DNA of 64,000 nucleotides from Eutrophocola salsuginis (lineage in GTDB: Bacteria > Pseudomonadota > Gammaproteobacteria > Pseudomonadales > Pseudohongiellaceae), in NCBI GenBank assembly GCA_038147195.1, contig JAYQTB010000004.1, positions 992,001-1,056,000 on the forward strand, written 5' to 3'. Both the position numbers and the translations under genes were made by a program. This document shows, piece after piece, positions 52,311-61,704 of this stretch. Position 1 is the stretch's first letter, and each line of letters begins with the position of its first letter. A model generated the notes under the pieces. The model was not told the DNA's origin and searched no databases. It saw nothing but the letters and a program-made list of their open reading frames with translations.

Positions 52311-54596
52311 TCAAAAACGTTTCACAAAATCCATACCGTAACGCGCAGGCAGTGCTTTAAACACGAATCCGCCTGTGGAGTACTCGGTGTTGTACTCCTC
52401 GTCCAGGGCATTCTTGCCCCAGGCTGTTACCGTCCAGTCGTCGGGCAATTCTACCCCAAAACGAAAATCCAGGAGGTGTACGTCGTCACGGTTGTTGGTA
52501 CCCGCTTGATTATTGTCAAAAAACGCCGTATCGCCGAGGATCTGGTAGTCCATGCGGACAAAAGCCTCAAGCCCCTCGCCAAAGGCTTGAATCGGGTAGT
52601 GGTAATCAAAACCAGCATTGAGGGTGAACTTGGAAACGTTGGGCGCACGGTCGCCGATATCCCTAGGCGTCTCGGAATCGGTGATTTCACTGTCTGTGTA
52701 GCCATAACCAAAATTCAGGTTGAGATTATCAGTGAGCCGAGCTGCCAGGTCGAATTCGAAACCCTGGTATTCGACTTCATTGAAATTACCCAGATTCTGT
52801 GTGGAGTTGGCCGCAAGGAAGATGAAGAAATAGGTCCCTTCTGCCTCTGACCTGAACACGGTGAAATTCGAACGCACCCTGCCGTCCATGAACTGGCCTT
52901 TTACACCCGCTTCGATGGTATCTACCACTTCGGCATCGTAGGTATCACCCACACCCAGGAAGCCGTTGGCGAAAGCCACGGCACCCACGCCGGTCTGATT
53001 GAATCCGCCGCTGCGGAATCCGCGGCTTAGCGAGGCGTAGTAACTCAGGGTGTCGGTGGGTTTGTAACGCCATGTCAGTTTCGGCTGCCATTCATCCCAG
53101 CTCTGAGTCCTTACTTCACCGGTGAAACCTTCCGGGAAGCCGGCAATGTTGGGCAGGAAGGCCGTCGGGGTCAATGTAGTGTTGTCGCGTTCGTCATCGT
53201 CATAGCGCAATGAAAAAGCCACCTCGGTAGCATCACTGATGTCATAGGCCACTTCACCAAACACCGCCCAGGCGAAATTATCCTGGGAGTCCGCCAGGTA
53301 GGTTACCTGCGGGTTAATTGAATCAGTGGCAAAATCGAAGGGGAAGTTACCGCGCGGGGCCCGGTAAACGGGGAATACACCCTGCCCTGTGTCCACCATG
53401 TTACCGGTGGAGATAAACCGGTCCGTCTGCACGGCATAAGCGCCAACGATCCAGCGGAGGCGATCTTCTGAAGGTGAAGTGAACCGGATTTCCTGGCTCA
53501 GTGCATCAACCTCCAGGTACTGGCTCTGGTTCTGGTCCGGAAAGCCGAAAAACGTCGGGATCACGGCTTCATCGGTGGGCAGGAAATCCCAGGCGTCGCC
53601 AGTCAAAACTTCTTCCAAGGTGTCATACGACGTAATCGCAGTCAGTGTGCCGTTGCCCAGTTCCCAGTCGAGTTTAAGGGAAATATTACTCAGGTCACGC
53701 TCATTGACGCCCGGGTTGTTGACCCGGATAGGCAGGCTGGTGTCATTGACCGAGTTCGGATATCCGTTATCCCGGCCAAAGGCTGATGGCGCTCCTGGGA
53801 ACGGCGCAGCTGCAGACTCGCGGATATTGTAGTACAGCGCCTGGGTGTCGAGTTTCGAGGTATAAAATCGGAGGTCGCCTCTGAATGTGTCGCTGGGGTC
53901 CCAGATGAAACGCAGGCGCGCGGAAGTATCTTCATATGGGTCAGCTTTTTCACCAAGGTATGGGTTGTCGAGATAACCGTCAACATCCTTGCGTGAAACT
54001 GCTGCGCGGAATTTCAGGGTATCGGAATTGGCGACCGGCCCGCTGATATAGGCATCGGCGGCATAGCCATCACCGGAGTCATAGCCGACACGAACTGCAC
54101 CTTCCATGAAGTCTGATGGTTCACGTGAATTGACAACGATGGCTCCGCCTATGGCATTACGTCCATACAGGGCGCCCTGGGGCCCCTTCAACACTTCGAT
54201 TTGCTGTATATCGAACAACTCCTGGTTGAATTGGGCTGGGTTCACCATCAACACACCGTCCATCAGCACCGCCACTGACATCTCTGTATTGCGGTTCTGG
54301 GATATACCGCGTGCCGTGACGAATGAGTTGCCGGCATTCTGGACCTGCACCAGGGTCACGTTCGGTGTCAGGGCGATGAAATCGGCCGGCGTTTCTATGC
54401 CCGCGGCTTCGACCTCGGTTTCCGTGAATACGGTGACGGCTACCGGGACATCGACATAGGATTCTTCACGTTTGCGTGAAGTGACTACGATCTCCTCGAT
54501 GGCGGCTTCCCCACCCGTTTGAGCAAAGAGCGGGCCGGCTGGCGACATGGTGGCAGCAGCAATGGCAGCGGCCAGAATTGTTTTCCTAGTTTGCAT
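52311..54596 (-). CDS. TonB-dependent outer-membrane receptor
   Basis: 761 residues. Signal peptide ends PAGPLFA; a TonB-box-like EEIVVTSRKREE follows. The plug domain includes IEVLKGPQGALYGRNAIGGAI, and the 22-strand barrel ends in the required terminal Phe (DFVKRF). It resembles the large marine group of pesticin/FyuA-like receptors often annotated for siderophores but also used for aromatic or steroid-like substrates. No Fur box was recognised upstream. Substrate unknown. Confidence 0.93.
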   Translation of the reverse strand: MQTRKTILAAAIAAATMSPAGPLFAQTGGEAAIEEIVVTSRKREESYVDVPVAVTVFTETEVEAAGIETPADFIALTPNVTLVQVQNAGNSFVTARGISQNRNTEMSVAVLMDGVLMVNPAQFNQELFDIQQIEVLKGPQGALYGRNAIGGAIVVNSREPSDFMEGAVRVGYDSGDGYAADAYISGPVANSDTLKFRAAVSRKDVDGYLDNPYLGEKADPYEDTSARLRFIWDPSDTFRGDLRFYTSKLDTQALYYNIRESAAAPFPGAPSAFGRDNGYPNSVNDTSLPIRVNNPGVNERDLSNISLKLDWELGNGTLTAITSYDTLEEVLTGDAWDFLPTDEAVIPTFFGFPDQNQSQYLEVDALSQEIRFTSPSEDRLRWIVGAYAVQTDRFISTGNMVDTGQGVFPVYRAPRGNFPFDFATDSINPQVTYLADSQDNFAWAVFGEVAYDISDATEVAFSLRYDDDERDNTTLTPTAFLPNIAGFPEGFTGEVRTQSWDEWQPKLTWRYKPTDTLSYYASLSRGFRSGGFNQTGVGAVAFANGFLGVGDTYDAEVVDTIEAGVKGQFMDGRVRSNFTVFRSEAEGTYFFIFLAANSTQNLGNFNEVEYQGFEFDLAARLTDNLNLNFGYGYTDSEITDSETPRDIGDRAPNVSKFTLNAGFDYHYPIQAFGEGLEAFVRMDYQILGDTAFFDNNQAGTNNRDDVHLLDFRFGVELPDDWTVTAWGKNALDEEYNTEYSTGGFVFKALPARYGMDFVKRF

Positions 54597-54784
54597 AGAT
54601 TTCCCCAGGGAGTATTAAGTGGTATTACAGTTTTCTTTTTACTGTTTATACGTGATTACAGTAGAAAAGGATTAACTGGCATTGATTTCAAATATCGGAA
54701 TTAATGTGGCGATGCAAGTTGCTAGCATACATCACAAGCAAGAAATATTCCAATAAAATCATTTTGTTAGCTCTCAAATGAGAC

Positions 54785-55489
54785 TTAATAAGATGACAGC
54801 CAATCCCGTATCAGCTTACTGACGGCATCGGGCTGGTCCAACGGTACCATGTGGCCCGCATCGGGAACGACGGCCAGCGTGGCATCGGGAATCTGGCGCC
54901 GAATATTTTCATGCTGGCTGACCGGGCTCCAGGCGTCCTTCTCACCAACAACCAACAGAACGGGAATACCGATACCGGGCAAGTATTGTGCCTGGTCAGC
55001 CCGGCCCAGGCCGGCAGTGATGTGAGCGATGAAATCATCCAGGCTCTGCCGCCTGGCCATGGTTTCGATGATGTTTCGCACATCGGGATTGTCTTCATCG
55101 CGAAAACTTAGCATAAGATCAGCCCAGCTGGTCGCATAACGATCCATGCCGATACTCGCGGCCTCCTCGACCAGGCTGCTGCGCTGCTCGCATTCCTCAT
55201 CGGTTACAGCATGCGCGCCGACACTGAGCAGGATGAGATGTGAAATCCGTTCCGGCGCCCTATGGATGAGTTCAAGAGCGACGCGCCCGCCCATCGAATG
55301 ACCGGCAACCGTAAAACGCGAAGGTGCTTCTTCCAGTATCTGCGCCGCCATGGCGGATAGGGAATCCACATTCCGGTATTCCGGAATCCGGACCTCGCAG
55401 ACCTCATTTAGTGCACTGGCCTGGAACTGCCAAACATCACGGTCGCATAACAGGCCTGGCAGAAGGTAAATGACGGGAATGTCAGCCAT
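54785..55489 (-). CDS. alpha/beta hydrolase
   Basis: 234 residues. Nucleophile elbow GHSMGG (Ser near residue 65), N-terminal YLLPGLLCDRDVW oxyanion region, and catalytic His in PDAGHMVPLDQP. Acid is likely in VGEKDAWSP. No signal peptide. Similar to small esterases and 3-oxoadipate enol-lactonase-like hydrolases, substrate not inferable. Stands alone between the receptor and wrbA. Confidence 0.9.
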   Translation of the reverse strand: MADIPVIYLLPGLLCDRDVWQFQASALNEVCEVRIPEYRNVDSLSAMAAQILEEAPSRFTVAGHSMGGRVALELIHRAPERISHLILLSVGAHAVTDEECEQRSSLVEEAASIGMDRYATSWADLMLSFRDEDNPDVRNIIETMARRQSLDDFIAHITAGLGRADQAQYLPGIGIPVLLVVGEKDAWSPVSQHENIRRQIPDATLAVVPDAGHMVPLDQPDAVSKLIRDWLSSY

Positions 55490-55672
55490 TAGGAGAATCT
55501 GGATTGTTTATGGGAATGCGCACTAGGAGGTGCAAGGCGGGGCATTATAGAGAGATTAAATTATAGTACAACGACACGGGCTTCTGGGACCTTCAGAAAT
55601 ACATGAAATGCCGCTCCAAAGTCATTATGATGCCCCGGTAACCACACTGAAGCCGAATCGAAGGAGCAAATA

Positions 55673-56272
55673 ATGAGCAAGATCCTGGTGTTGTACTACT
55701 CAATGTACGGTCATATGGAAGTCATGGCCAACGCTGTCGCCGAAGGCGCGAAAAAGGTGGCAGGTACAGAGGTGACCCTTAAGCGTGTCCCCGAACTGAT
55801 GCCCGAAGATGCAGCCAAGGCCGCCGGCGTGAAACTGGATCAGGATGCCCCGATCGCCAGCCCGGGCGAACTCGGCGACTACGACGCCATCATCTTTGGC
55901 GCGCCCACGCGCTTTGGCAACATGGCAGCACAGATGCGTAATTTCTTGGACCAGACTGGAGGCCTATGGATGGAAGGCAAACTGGTGGGCAAACCAGGCA
56001 GTGTCTTCACGTCAACGGCTTCACAGCATGGCGGACAGGAAACCACAATCACGTCATTCCACACCACCTTGCTCCATCACGGAATGATTATCGTCGGTGT
56101 GCCATACGCTATTCCCCAGATGACTAACATGGCGGAAATTTCCGGCGGTACTCCTTACGGCGCCTCCACCATCACCGGCAGCGACGGTGCCCGCATGCCG
56201 TCCGAGGATGAACTCACGATCGCCCGTTTCCAAGGTGAGCACGTGGCGAAAATTACCGCCAAACTGGCCTGA
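55673..56272 (+). CDS. wrbA: NAD(P)H:quinone oxidoreductase WrbA
   Basis: 199 residues, flavodoxin-like fold. FMN loop YYSMYGHMEVMANAVAEGA, then PTRFGNMAAQMRNFLDQTGGLW and SQHGGQETT, all diagnostic of WrbA. It reduces quinones with two electrons, limiting semiquinone stress. A good AAGGAG ribosome site precedes the ATG. A GC hairpin follows. Confidence 0.96.
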   Translation: MSKILVLYYSMYGHMEVMANAVAEGAKKVAGTEVTLKRVPELMPEDAAKAAGVKLDQDAPIASPGELGDYDAIIFGAPTRFGNMAAQMRNFLDQTGGLWMEGKLVGKPGSVFTSTASQHGGQETTITSFHTTLLHHGMIIVGVPYAIPQMTNMAEISGGTPYGASTITGSDGARMPSEDELTIARFQGEHVAKITAKLA

Positions 56273-56288
56273 AAAGCCTGATCAGGCC

Positions 56289-56318
56289 GCCCGGGGTTCG
56301 TGTTTACGCACCCCGGGC
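56289..56318 (+). terminator. hairpin downstream of wrbA
   Basis: GCCCGGGGT (56289-56297) and ACCCCGGGC (56310-56318) form a perfect 9-bp stem with a 12-nt loop. No T run follows, so its terminator role is uncertain. Confidence 0.5.
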
Positions 56319-56424
56319 TGGCACATTACAATAAGTACCTCGTAAAGAAAGTTAATCAGATCTTGCTCCTAATACTTGCTGGTTTGTTACCGATTTTTTC
56401 TAAATTACCTAGTACCCTAACACC

Positions 56425-58890
56425 ATGAATAAATTCGACACCAGACCCGGATCCTTACAAGTCCTCGCCCTGACAATCACCACCCTGCTCGCACTCACAC
56501 CAGCTACTGTCGCCTTTGCTCAGCAAACATCAGACTTCGCCGCTATGGCCAACGGAGACGAGCATTGGAATTTTCTTAACGAGTACTGCACTGAGTGCCA
56601 CAACTTCGAGGATTATTCCGGTGGTGTCGATTTCACTACCATGTTTGTGGATGAAGTGCCGCAGCATACCGAAACCTGGGAAAAGGCCGTCATGAAACTA
56701 AACGGCCGCATGATGCCACCTGCCGGCCAGAAAAAGCCCTCGGAAGAGTCCCTGACCGAATTCGTCACCTGGCTGGAAGGCTACCTTGATGAAGCGGCTA
56801 AAAAAGTCCCTGTCTACCACAGCGTGCCTATTCATCGTCTCAACAGGAAGGAATATTCCAACGCCATTCGTGACCTCACCGGCATCGAAATTGAACCGGC
56901 CGATATCCTGCCCGAAGACAATTCGCTCGACGGCTTTGACAATATCGCCGAGGCCCTTAATGTGACACCGGCTTTCATCAACCAGTACGTCCTGGCCGCC
57001 CGCTCCATCATGGAACAGGCCATCGGTGACAAGTCACCGGCCACTGGCAGCACCACCTACTTCCCGGAAGAGGCACTTCCCATCCGCATGCAGGGTGGCG
57101 GCTCACAGCAGCAACATATCGCCGGCCTACCTCTCGGCACCCGCGGTGGCATGCTGGTAGAGCACTGGTTTCCTGCAGACGGTGAATATGCAATCAACGT
57201 TGGCGACTTCAACCTGTTCGCCTGGATGTTCAATATCGAATTCGAGAACACCATGATCGTGACCGTCGACGGCCAGAAGGTCTACCAGACCGTGCTCGGT
57301 GGCGACAAAGACCGTATAGCGCTCGACCTCGACCAGGCTGCCCCGATGGATGATATCAACGGTCGAACCAAGGACATTCGTTTCTCCACCACAGCAGGAC
57401 CGCACAAGATTGGCGTGACCTTCATCCGCCGCACCTTTGCCGAATCCGATGACAGGCTTGAACCCCCTATCCCCGGCACCCTGCAGGATCGCATTCTCTC
57501 GATCCCGTCCGTGGAAATTCGCGGTCCTTACAACCCCACCGGTATCAGCAGCACTCCAAGTCGGAACAAGATCTTCAGCTGTTATCCCGAGAACCCCAGC
57601 CAGGAACTGGACTGTGCAGAACAAATCATCGATGAATTCGTTACATTGGCATACCGTCGTCCGCTAACTGATGTGGACATTGCGCCGCTGCTTGCTTTTT
57701 ATGAACAAGGGCATGCCATCGGCGGTTTCGAGGAAGGTGTTCGTCGAGCACTGACGCGGGCCATAGCCAGCCCAAACTTTCTATACCGTATCCATGTTGC
57801 GCCAGAGAATCTCGAACCCGGTGAAGTCTATGCCCTGGATGACCTGGAGCTGGCCACGCGGCTGTCCTTCTTCCTCTGGAGCAGTATTCCGGACCGCGAA
57901 CTCCTTGACCTGGCCATTAGTGGAGACTTGTCCAGGCCTGCCGTGTTCGAATCCCAGATCGAACGCATGATAGCCGACCCGCGTTCCGAAACACTGGCAT
58001 CCAATTTTGCTTACCAGTGGCTGGAATTGTCCAAATTAGATGAAATCAACCCTGACGGCGGCATCTTCCCCTACGCCTTTGGCGCTGGTGACTTGCGCCC
58101 GGACTTCAAACGCGAACTCGAGATGTTCATAGACAGCGTGATTCGTGATGACCTGGGTGTTCACGCCCTGCTGACCGCGAACTACTCCTTCCTGAACGAA
58201 CGCCTCGCCCTGCATTACGGCATCCGGAACGTCAAGGGCAATCGCTTTCGCCGCGTCGAACTTGAGAACTCCACCCGCTGGGGTCTTATGGGCAAAGGTG
58301 GCATACTGATGTCAGCTGCCTACCCCAACCGAACCTCACCGGTACTGCGCGGCGCCTGGATTCTCGAAAACATCATGGGCACTCCCCCGCCGGTGCCACC
58401 GCCCGACGTCGAAGACTTGGCAGAAAACGAAGTCGGCAAACCGGCCACTACCGTGCGAGACAGACTGGAACAGCATCGTCAGAACCCCACCTGCTTCGCC
58501 TGCCACGGCGTGATGGATCCGCTAGGGTTTGCCCTGGAAAATTTCGATGCGGTTGGCCATTGGCGCGACATCGACCGCTTCTCCCGAGATGCCATCGATG
58601 CGTCCGGTGTTCTGCCCAGCGGCAAGCCTGTGAACGGCCCGGATGACCTGCGTGATGCGCTCACTGCCAACCCAGACATGTTTGCCCGGACTGTCACCAC
58701 CCGCCTAATGACATTCGCCTTGGGCCGCCCGGTCGAAGCTGACGATATGCCACTGGTACGTGAGCTGGTCAGGGAAGCCGCAAACGAGGACTACCGTTTC
58801 TCTGCCCTTATAAAGGGCATCGCCAACAGTTATGCTTTCCGCTACAGCATCGCTCCAAAGAATGACGAACACATGGTCGCCGGAAACTGA
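56425..58890 (+). CDS. secreted two-haem-motif protein (DUF1587/1592/1588/1585 type)
   Basis: 821 residues with a signal peptide (to about residue 32). Order: haem-binding CTECH near residue 53; a DUF1587-like region (HRLNRKEYSNAIRDLTG); DUF1595-like (YRRPLTDVDIAPLL); DUF1592-like (ATRLSFFLWSSIPDREL); DUF1588-like (NRTSPVLRGAWILENIMG); then a second CFACH and the DUF1585-like end (TTRLMTFALGRPVE). Such proteins are common in planctomycetes and some marine proteobacteria. The two CxxCH sites suggest electron transfer, probably linked to periplasmic degradation; no partner DUF1552 gene is present. Confidence 0.9.
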   Translation: MNKFDTRPGSLQVLALTITTLLALTPATVAFAQQTSDFAAMANGDEHWNFLNEYCTECHNFEDYSGGVDFTTMFVDEVPQHTETWEKAVMKLNGRMMPPAGQKKPSEESLTEFVTWLEGYLDEAAKKVPVYHSVPIHRLNRKEYSNAIRDLTGIEIEPADILPEDNSLDGFDNIAEALNVTPAFINQYVLAARSIMEQAIGDKSPATGSTTYFPEEALPIRMQGGGSQQQHIAGLPLGTRGGMLVEHWFPADGEYAINVGDFNLFAWMFNIEFENTMIVTVDGQKVYQTVLGGDKDRIALDLDQAAPMDDINGRTKDIRFSTTAGPHKIGVTFIRRTFAESDDRLEPPIPGTLQDRILSIPSVEIRGPYNPTGISSTPSRNKIFSCYPENPSQELDCAEQIIDEFVTLAYRRPLTDVDIAPLLAFYEQGHAIGGFEEGVRRALTRAIASPNFLYRIHVAPENLEPGEVYALDDLELATRLSFFLWSSIPDRELLDLAISGDLSRPAVFESQIERMIADPRSETLASNFAYQWLELSKLDEINPDGGIFPYAFGAGDLRPDFKRELEMFIDSVIRDDLGVHALLTANYSFLNERLALHYGIRNVKGNRFRRVELENSTRWGLMGKGGILMSAAYPNRTSPVLRGAWILENIMGTPPPVPPPDVEDLAENEVGKPATTVRDRLEQHRQNPTCFACHGVMDPLGFALENFDAVGHWRDIDRFSRDAIDASGVLPSGKPVNGPDDLRDALTANPDMFARTVTTRLMTFALGRPVEADDMPLVRELVREAANEDYRFSALIKGIANSYAFRYSIAPKNDEHMVAGN

Positions 58891-58913
58891 TCCTGATTTC
58901 TCCATGATCCACT

Positions 58914-58943
58914 AAAAGGCCCGGCTCAACACCGGGCCTTTTT
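58914..58943 (+). terminator. terminator after the DUF1592-type gene
   Basis: AAAAGGCCCGG (58914-58924) pairs with CCGGGCCTTTTT (58932-58943) around a 7-nt loop; classic rho-independent form. Confidence 0.88.
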
Positions 58944-59050
58944 ATTTGTGAAGAAAATATGCAACTTTCCATTTACAACGAGGTAATGCTACGGCGTTGG
59001 TATTTCAAATATCGACAATTATCTCGAAAATTAGTATTCCAGACTTCCCA

Positions 59051-59094
59051 TATTGATGTCTTGCCTGTATTGGAAGTAAGGTAAGGCATCAATA
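59051..59094. repeat. 16-bp imperfect inverted repeat
   Basis: TATTGATGTCTTGCCT (59051-59066) and AGGTAAGGCATCAATA (59079-59094) are inverted copies with two mismatches and a 12-nt spacer. There is no T run, and a terminator exists on each side, so it lies in an apparently untranscribed island. Could be a regulator site, an element end or a small-RNA stem. Confidence 0.5.
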
Positions 59095-59130
59095 ACCAAT
59101 ACCGTCACCCTTTACCGAGTAGTAAACTGC

Positions 59131-59171
59131 GGGTACAAAAAAGCCGGTGATAATACCGGCTTTTTGTACCC
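59131..59171. terminator. strong bidirectional terminator
   Basis: GGGTACAAAAAAGCCGGT (59131-59148) pairs with ACCGGCTTTTTGTACCC (59155-59171) with one bulged A. It stops the minus-strand HMGL-like gene, whose stop is 20 bp away. Confidence 0.9.
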
Positions 59172-59190
59172 TTTGCTTTTCAGCTGGACA

Positions 59191-60396
59191 TCAAATCACA
59201 CTGCTGACGATATCGCGGAATTCATCTTCGGTGATAATGGTCTTCTTCTGGATACCAAGCGCTTTCACCTGGGACAAGATCTCGGTAACGGATTCATCGC
59301 TGTAATCACTGATACCCATTCGCTCCAGGCTATAGGTCACAGAGCGCTTGCCGCTCTTCTTTCCCAATACGATATCCCCGTGGCGGCCGGTAAGGGCCGG
59401 GTGCGTGCCGAACATGGCTAGAGGCTCTTCCAATACCAGGTCAACACCGATGCCGGATTCCCGGGTGAAGTTACGGGAACCGCCCACCGGTTTGTTGGCT
59501 GCCAGCGGGATATTACTGAGTTTTGAAACTAGGTCGAACAGTTCCGGGAATTTCTTCATGTCATAACCCATCGGAATGCCGTACAGCACTTCCAGAGCCA
59601 GGACCAGTTCTTCCATGGCGGCATTACCGGTTCTCTCACCCAGTCCATTTACGCAGGAATGCACAACGGTGGCACCAGCTTCCACGCCGGCCAGTTCAGT
59701 GGCGACGCCCATACCGAAGTCGTTGTGGGTATGTACTTCCACCGGTAGGCCCGTCAGCCCTTTAACCTTGCGCACCATATACTTGATTGCTTCAGGCAGT
59801 GCACAGCCCATGGTGTCCACCACGCCGACTGAATCCGGGGCGCAGTTGTCCATGACGGCCTTGAGCAAATTTTCCAGGTCTTCCTCGCGGGCACGGGTGG
59901 TGTCGTAGGGGAAAAAGACAGTGTGCAGACCGTGGTCCTTGGCGTATTTGATTATTGGCGCACTCTTCTTGAATACATCTTCCCAGGTCCACTTAAACTG
60001 GTATTTCAGTTTTGGATAACCGATTGGCACCTCGATGATGACGCCGTCAGCACCGCACTCGATGGCGGAATCGATATCGGATTCCATAGCACGGGCAAAG
60101 GTATAGACCTTGGATTTCAAGCCAAGCGAGCAGATCTGCTTGATTGCCTTGTAATCGTCCGGGGACACGGCAGGCATGCCGGCCTCAATGCGGTTGACAC
60201 CCACCTCGCTCATTTTCTCGGCGATGGCGATCTTGTCTTCGGGACTGAACACCACGCCGGGTGTCTGTTCGCCGTCGCGCAGGGTGGCGTCGTGGATTTC
60301 CACTTTTTCAGGAAGGTCGAAATTTTTGGTGACTTCGTCGATGACGTTGTAGGGACTGACCCACCATTCGCCTTCTTTGAAATATTCAGCTGTCAT
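59191..60396 (-). CDS. HMGL-like DRE-TIM metallolyase (2-isopropylmalate/homocitrate synthase-like)
   Basis: 401 residues from ATG 60396, with an AAAGGTAA ribosome site; the longer frame upstream lacks family sequence. Catalytic HDATLRDGEQ (Arg40, Asp41, Glu43), metal-binding HTHNDFGMG and the GLGERTGNAA loop are intact. C-terminally GSRNFTRESGIG and VLGKKSGKRS resemble the accessory region of LeuA-type synthases, but the LeuA allosteric domain is missing. It should condense an acyl-CoA with a 2-oxo acid, or cleave the reverse; substrate unknown. Divergent from the core-MetE-like gene across 205 bp. Confidence 0.85.
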   Translation of the reverse strand: MTAEYFKEGEWWVSPYNVIDEVTKNFDLPEKVEIHDATLRDGEQTPGVVFSPEDKIAIAEKMSEVGVNRIEAGMPAVSPDDYKAIKQICSLGLKSKVYTFARAMESDIDSAIECGADGVIIEVPIGYPKLKYQFKWTWEDVFKKSAPIIKYAKDHGLHTVFFPYDTTRAREEDLENLLKAVMDNCAPDSVGVVDTMGCALPEAIKYMVRKVKGLTGLPVEVHTHNDFGMGVATELAGVEAGATVVHSCVNGLGERTGNAAMEELVLALEVLYGIPMGYDMKKFPELFDLVSKLSNIPLAANKPVGGSRNFTRESGIGVDLVLEEPLAMFGTHPALTGRHGDIVLGKKSGKRSVTYSLERMGISDYSDESVTEILSQVKALGIQKKTIITEDEFRDIVSSVI

Positions 60397-60559
60397 GTAA
60401 TTACCTTTAAGTGTGGCCTCAAAATGAAGGGGCCCAGCATAAGACCGGGTCGAAAAGGAGTCAATTATACAACGGCCCGCAGGGCAGGCATACCTGTCCA
60501 TAGATCGCTTTACTTGGACGCCCTCCCCCGAAGGATATTTCTTTATCAGGCGACTTCAG

Positions 60560-60565
60560 TATAAT
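60560..60565 (+). promoter_or_regulatory. -10 element for the core-MetE-like gene
   Basis: Perfect TATAAT 36 bp before the ATG at 60602, in the divergent spacer between the HMGL-like and MetE-like genes. No clear -35. A GGGAGA ribosome site lies at 60584-60589. Confidence 0.5.
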
Positions 60566-60601
60566 CCGGGGCTTCGTTTATAAGGGAGAAACAACAACAC
60601 C

Positions 60602-61636
60602 ATGACAAAAATTCGCACAGCCCTCGTTGGCAGCTATGCTCAGCCGGAATGGCTGATTGACCGTGAAGCCCTGCGCAACCGCCTACCCGCACGCATCATG
60701 TCCGGCGACATGTGGCGAATTGCTCCCGAACTACTAAAGGAGGCCATGGACGACGCAGTGCTCAGCGTCCTTGAAGACCAGGAAGAGGCGGGCATCGATA
60801 TTGTCACCGACGGCGAGGTGCGTCGGGAAAGCTATTCAGCGCCCCTGGCTAATGCGCCAGAAGGCATCGACCGCATGCGGGTAGAAACTCTGGTTGGCCG
60901 CGCCGGCAAGCCCAACAAGGTGCCCCTGATTAGTGGACCCCTCAAACGCGTGGCGCCTGTGCATGTAGACGATGTGAAGTTCATGAAAGCTCACACTAAC
61001 AGAACCGTCAAGATAACCATCCCTGGCCCGTTCACCCTCTCTCAGCTGGCTGTCAGCGAGTACTACAAGACACCAGAAGAAATCGCCATGGCATACGCCG
61101 AGGTCGTCAATGAGGAAATCAAGGACCTGTTTGCCGCCGGGGCGGATATCGTCCAGTTCGACGAACCCTACCTGCAAGCCCGTTTTGATGACGCTAAGGC
61201 ATACGGTGCCAATGCCATCAACAAGGCGCTGGAAGGTGTGAAAGGCACCACCGCCTTGCACGTCTGTTTCGGGTATGCCGCCATGGTGACTGACAAGTCC
61301 GGCATGGATGGTTACTCCTGTCTGCCACTAGTCAACGACATCAACGTTGACCAGGTCTCTATTGAGGCAGCCCAGCCGAAACTGAACCTAGGCGCAGCTC
61401 TGGGCGCCCTTTCCAGTAAAACCATTATGGTTGGCGTGTTGAACCTTGGCGATGAAACACCAGAAACGCCGGAAATGGTCGCTGACCGCCTGCGTGCCGC
61501 GCTCGAATTCGTCCCACCGGAGCGAATCATCGCTGCCCCGGACTGCGGCCTGAAATACCTGCCCCGTGCATCAGCGCGCGCCAAGCTCAAAGCCATGGTA
61601 AAGGGCACTGCTATTGTGAACGACGAACTGAAGTAA
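60602..61636 (+). CDS. core-MetE-like cobalamin-independent methyltransferase
   Basis: 344 residues, a single MetE-type barrel without the N-terminal half of full MetE. Homocysteine-site motif VGSYAQP at the start; zinc ligands all present: His and Cys in LHVCFG, Glu in VSIEAAQP, Cys in APDCGLK; FDEPYLQ matches the MetE DEP segment. It should transfer a methyl group to homocysteine or another thiol. Size recalls core-MetE families such as MesD, but the DUF1852 partner MesX is absent. Divergent HMGL-like gene suggests a shared pathway. Methyl donor unknown. Confidence 0.85.
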   Translation: MTKIRTALVGSYAQPEWLIDREALRNRLPARIMSGDMWRIAPELLKEAMDDAVLSVLEDQEEAGIDIVTDGEVRRESYSAPLANAPEGIDRMRVETLVGRAGKPNKVPLISGPLKRVAPVHVDDVKFMKAHTNRTVKITIPGPFTLSQLAVSEYYKTPEEIAMAYAEVVNEEIKDLFAAGADIVQFDEPYLQARFDDAKAYGANAINKALEGVKGTTALHVCFGYAAMVTDKSGMDGYSCLPLVNDINVDQVSIEAAQPKLNLGAALGALSSKTIMVGVLNLGDETPETPEMVADRLRAALEFVPPERIIAAPDCGLKYLPRASARAKLKAMVKGTAIVNDELK

Positions 61637-61652
61637 GACATGAAATCAAAAG

Positions 61653-61691
61653 AACCTCGTGCTGGCATAAAAGCCGGCCCGAGGTTTTTTT
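61653..61691 (+). terminator. terminator after the MetE-like gene
   Basis: AACCTCG..GCTGGC pairs with GCCGGC.CGAGGTT around a short A-rich loop, followed by seven T up to 61691. The convergent IclR gene ends 14 bp further on. Confidence 0.85.
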
Positions 61692-61704
61692 GTTGTCGGC
61701 AAAA

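Noticed and set aside
54680..59020. ATTTCAAATATCG found near 54686 and near 59000 as a shared operator
   Set aside because: Two copies of a 13-mer in 64 kb are expected by chance; sites are not symmetric or similarly placed.
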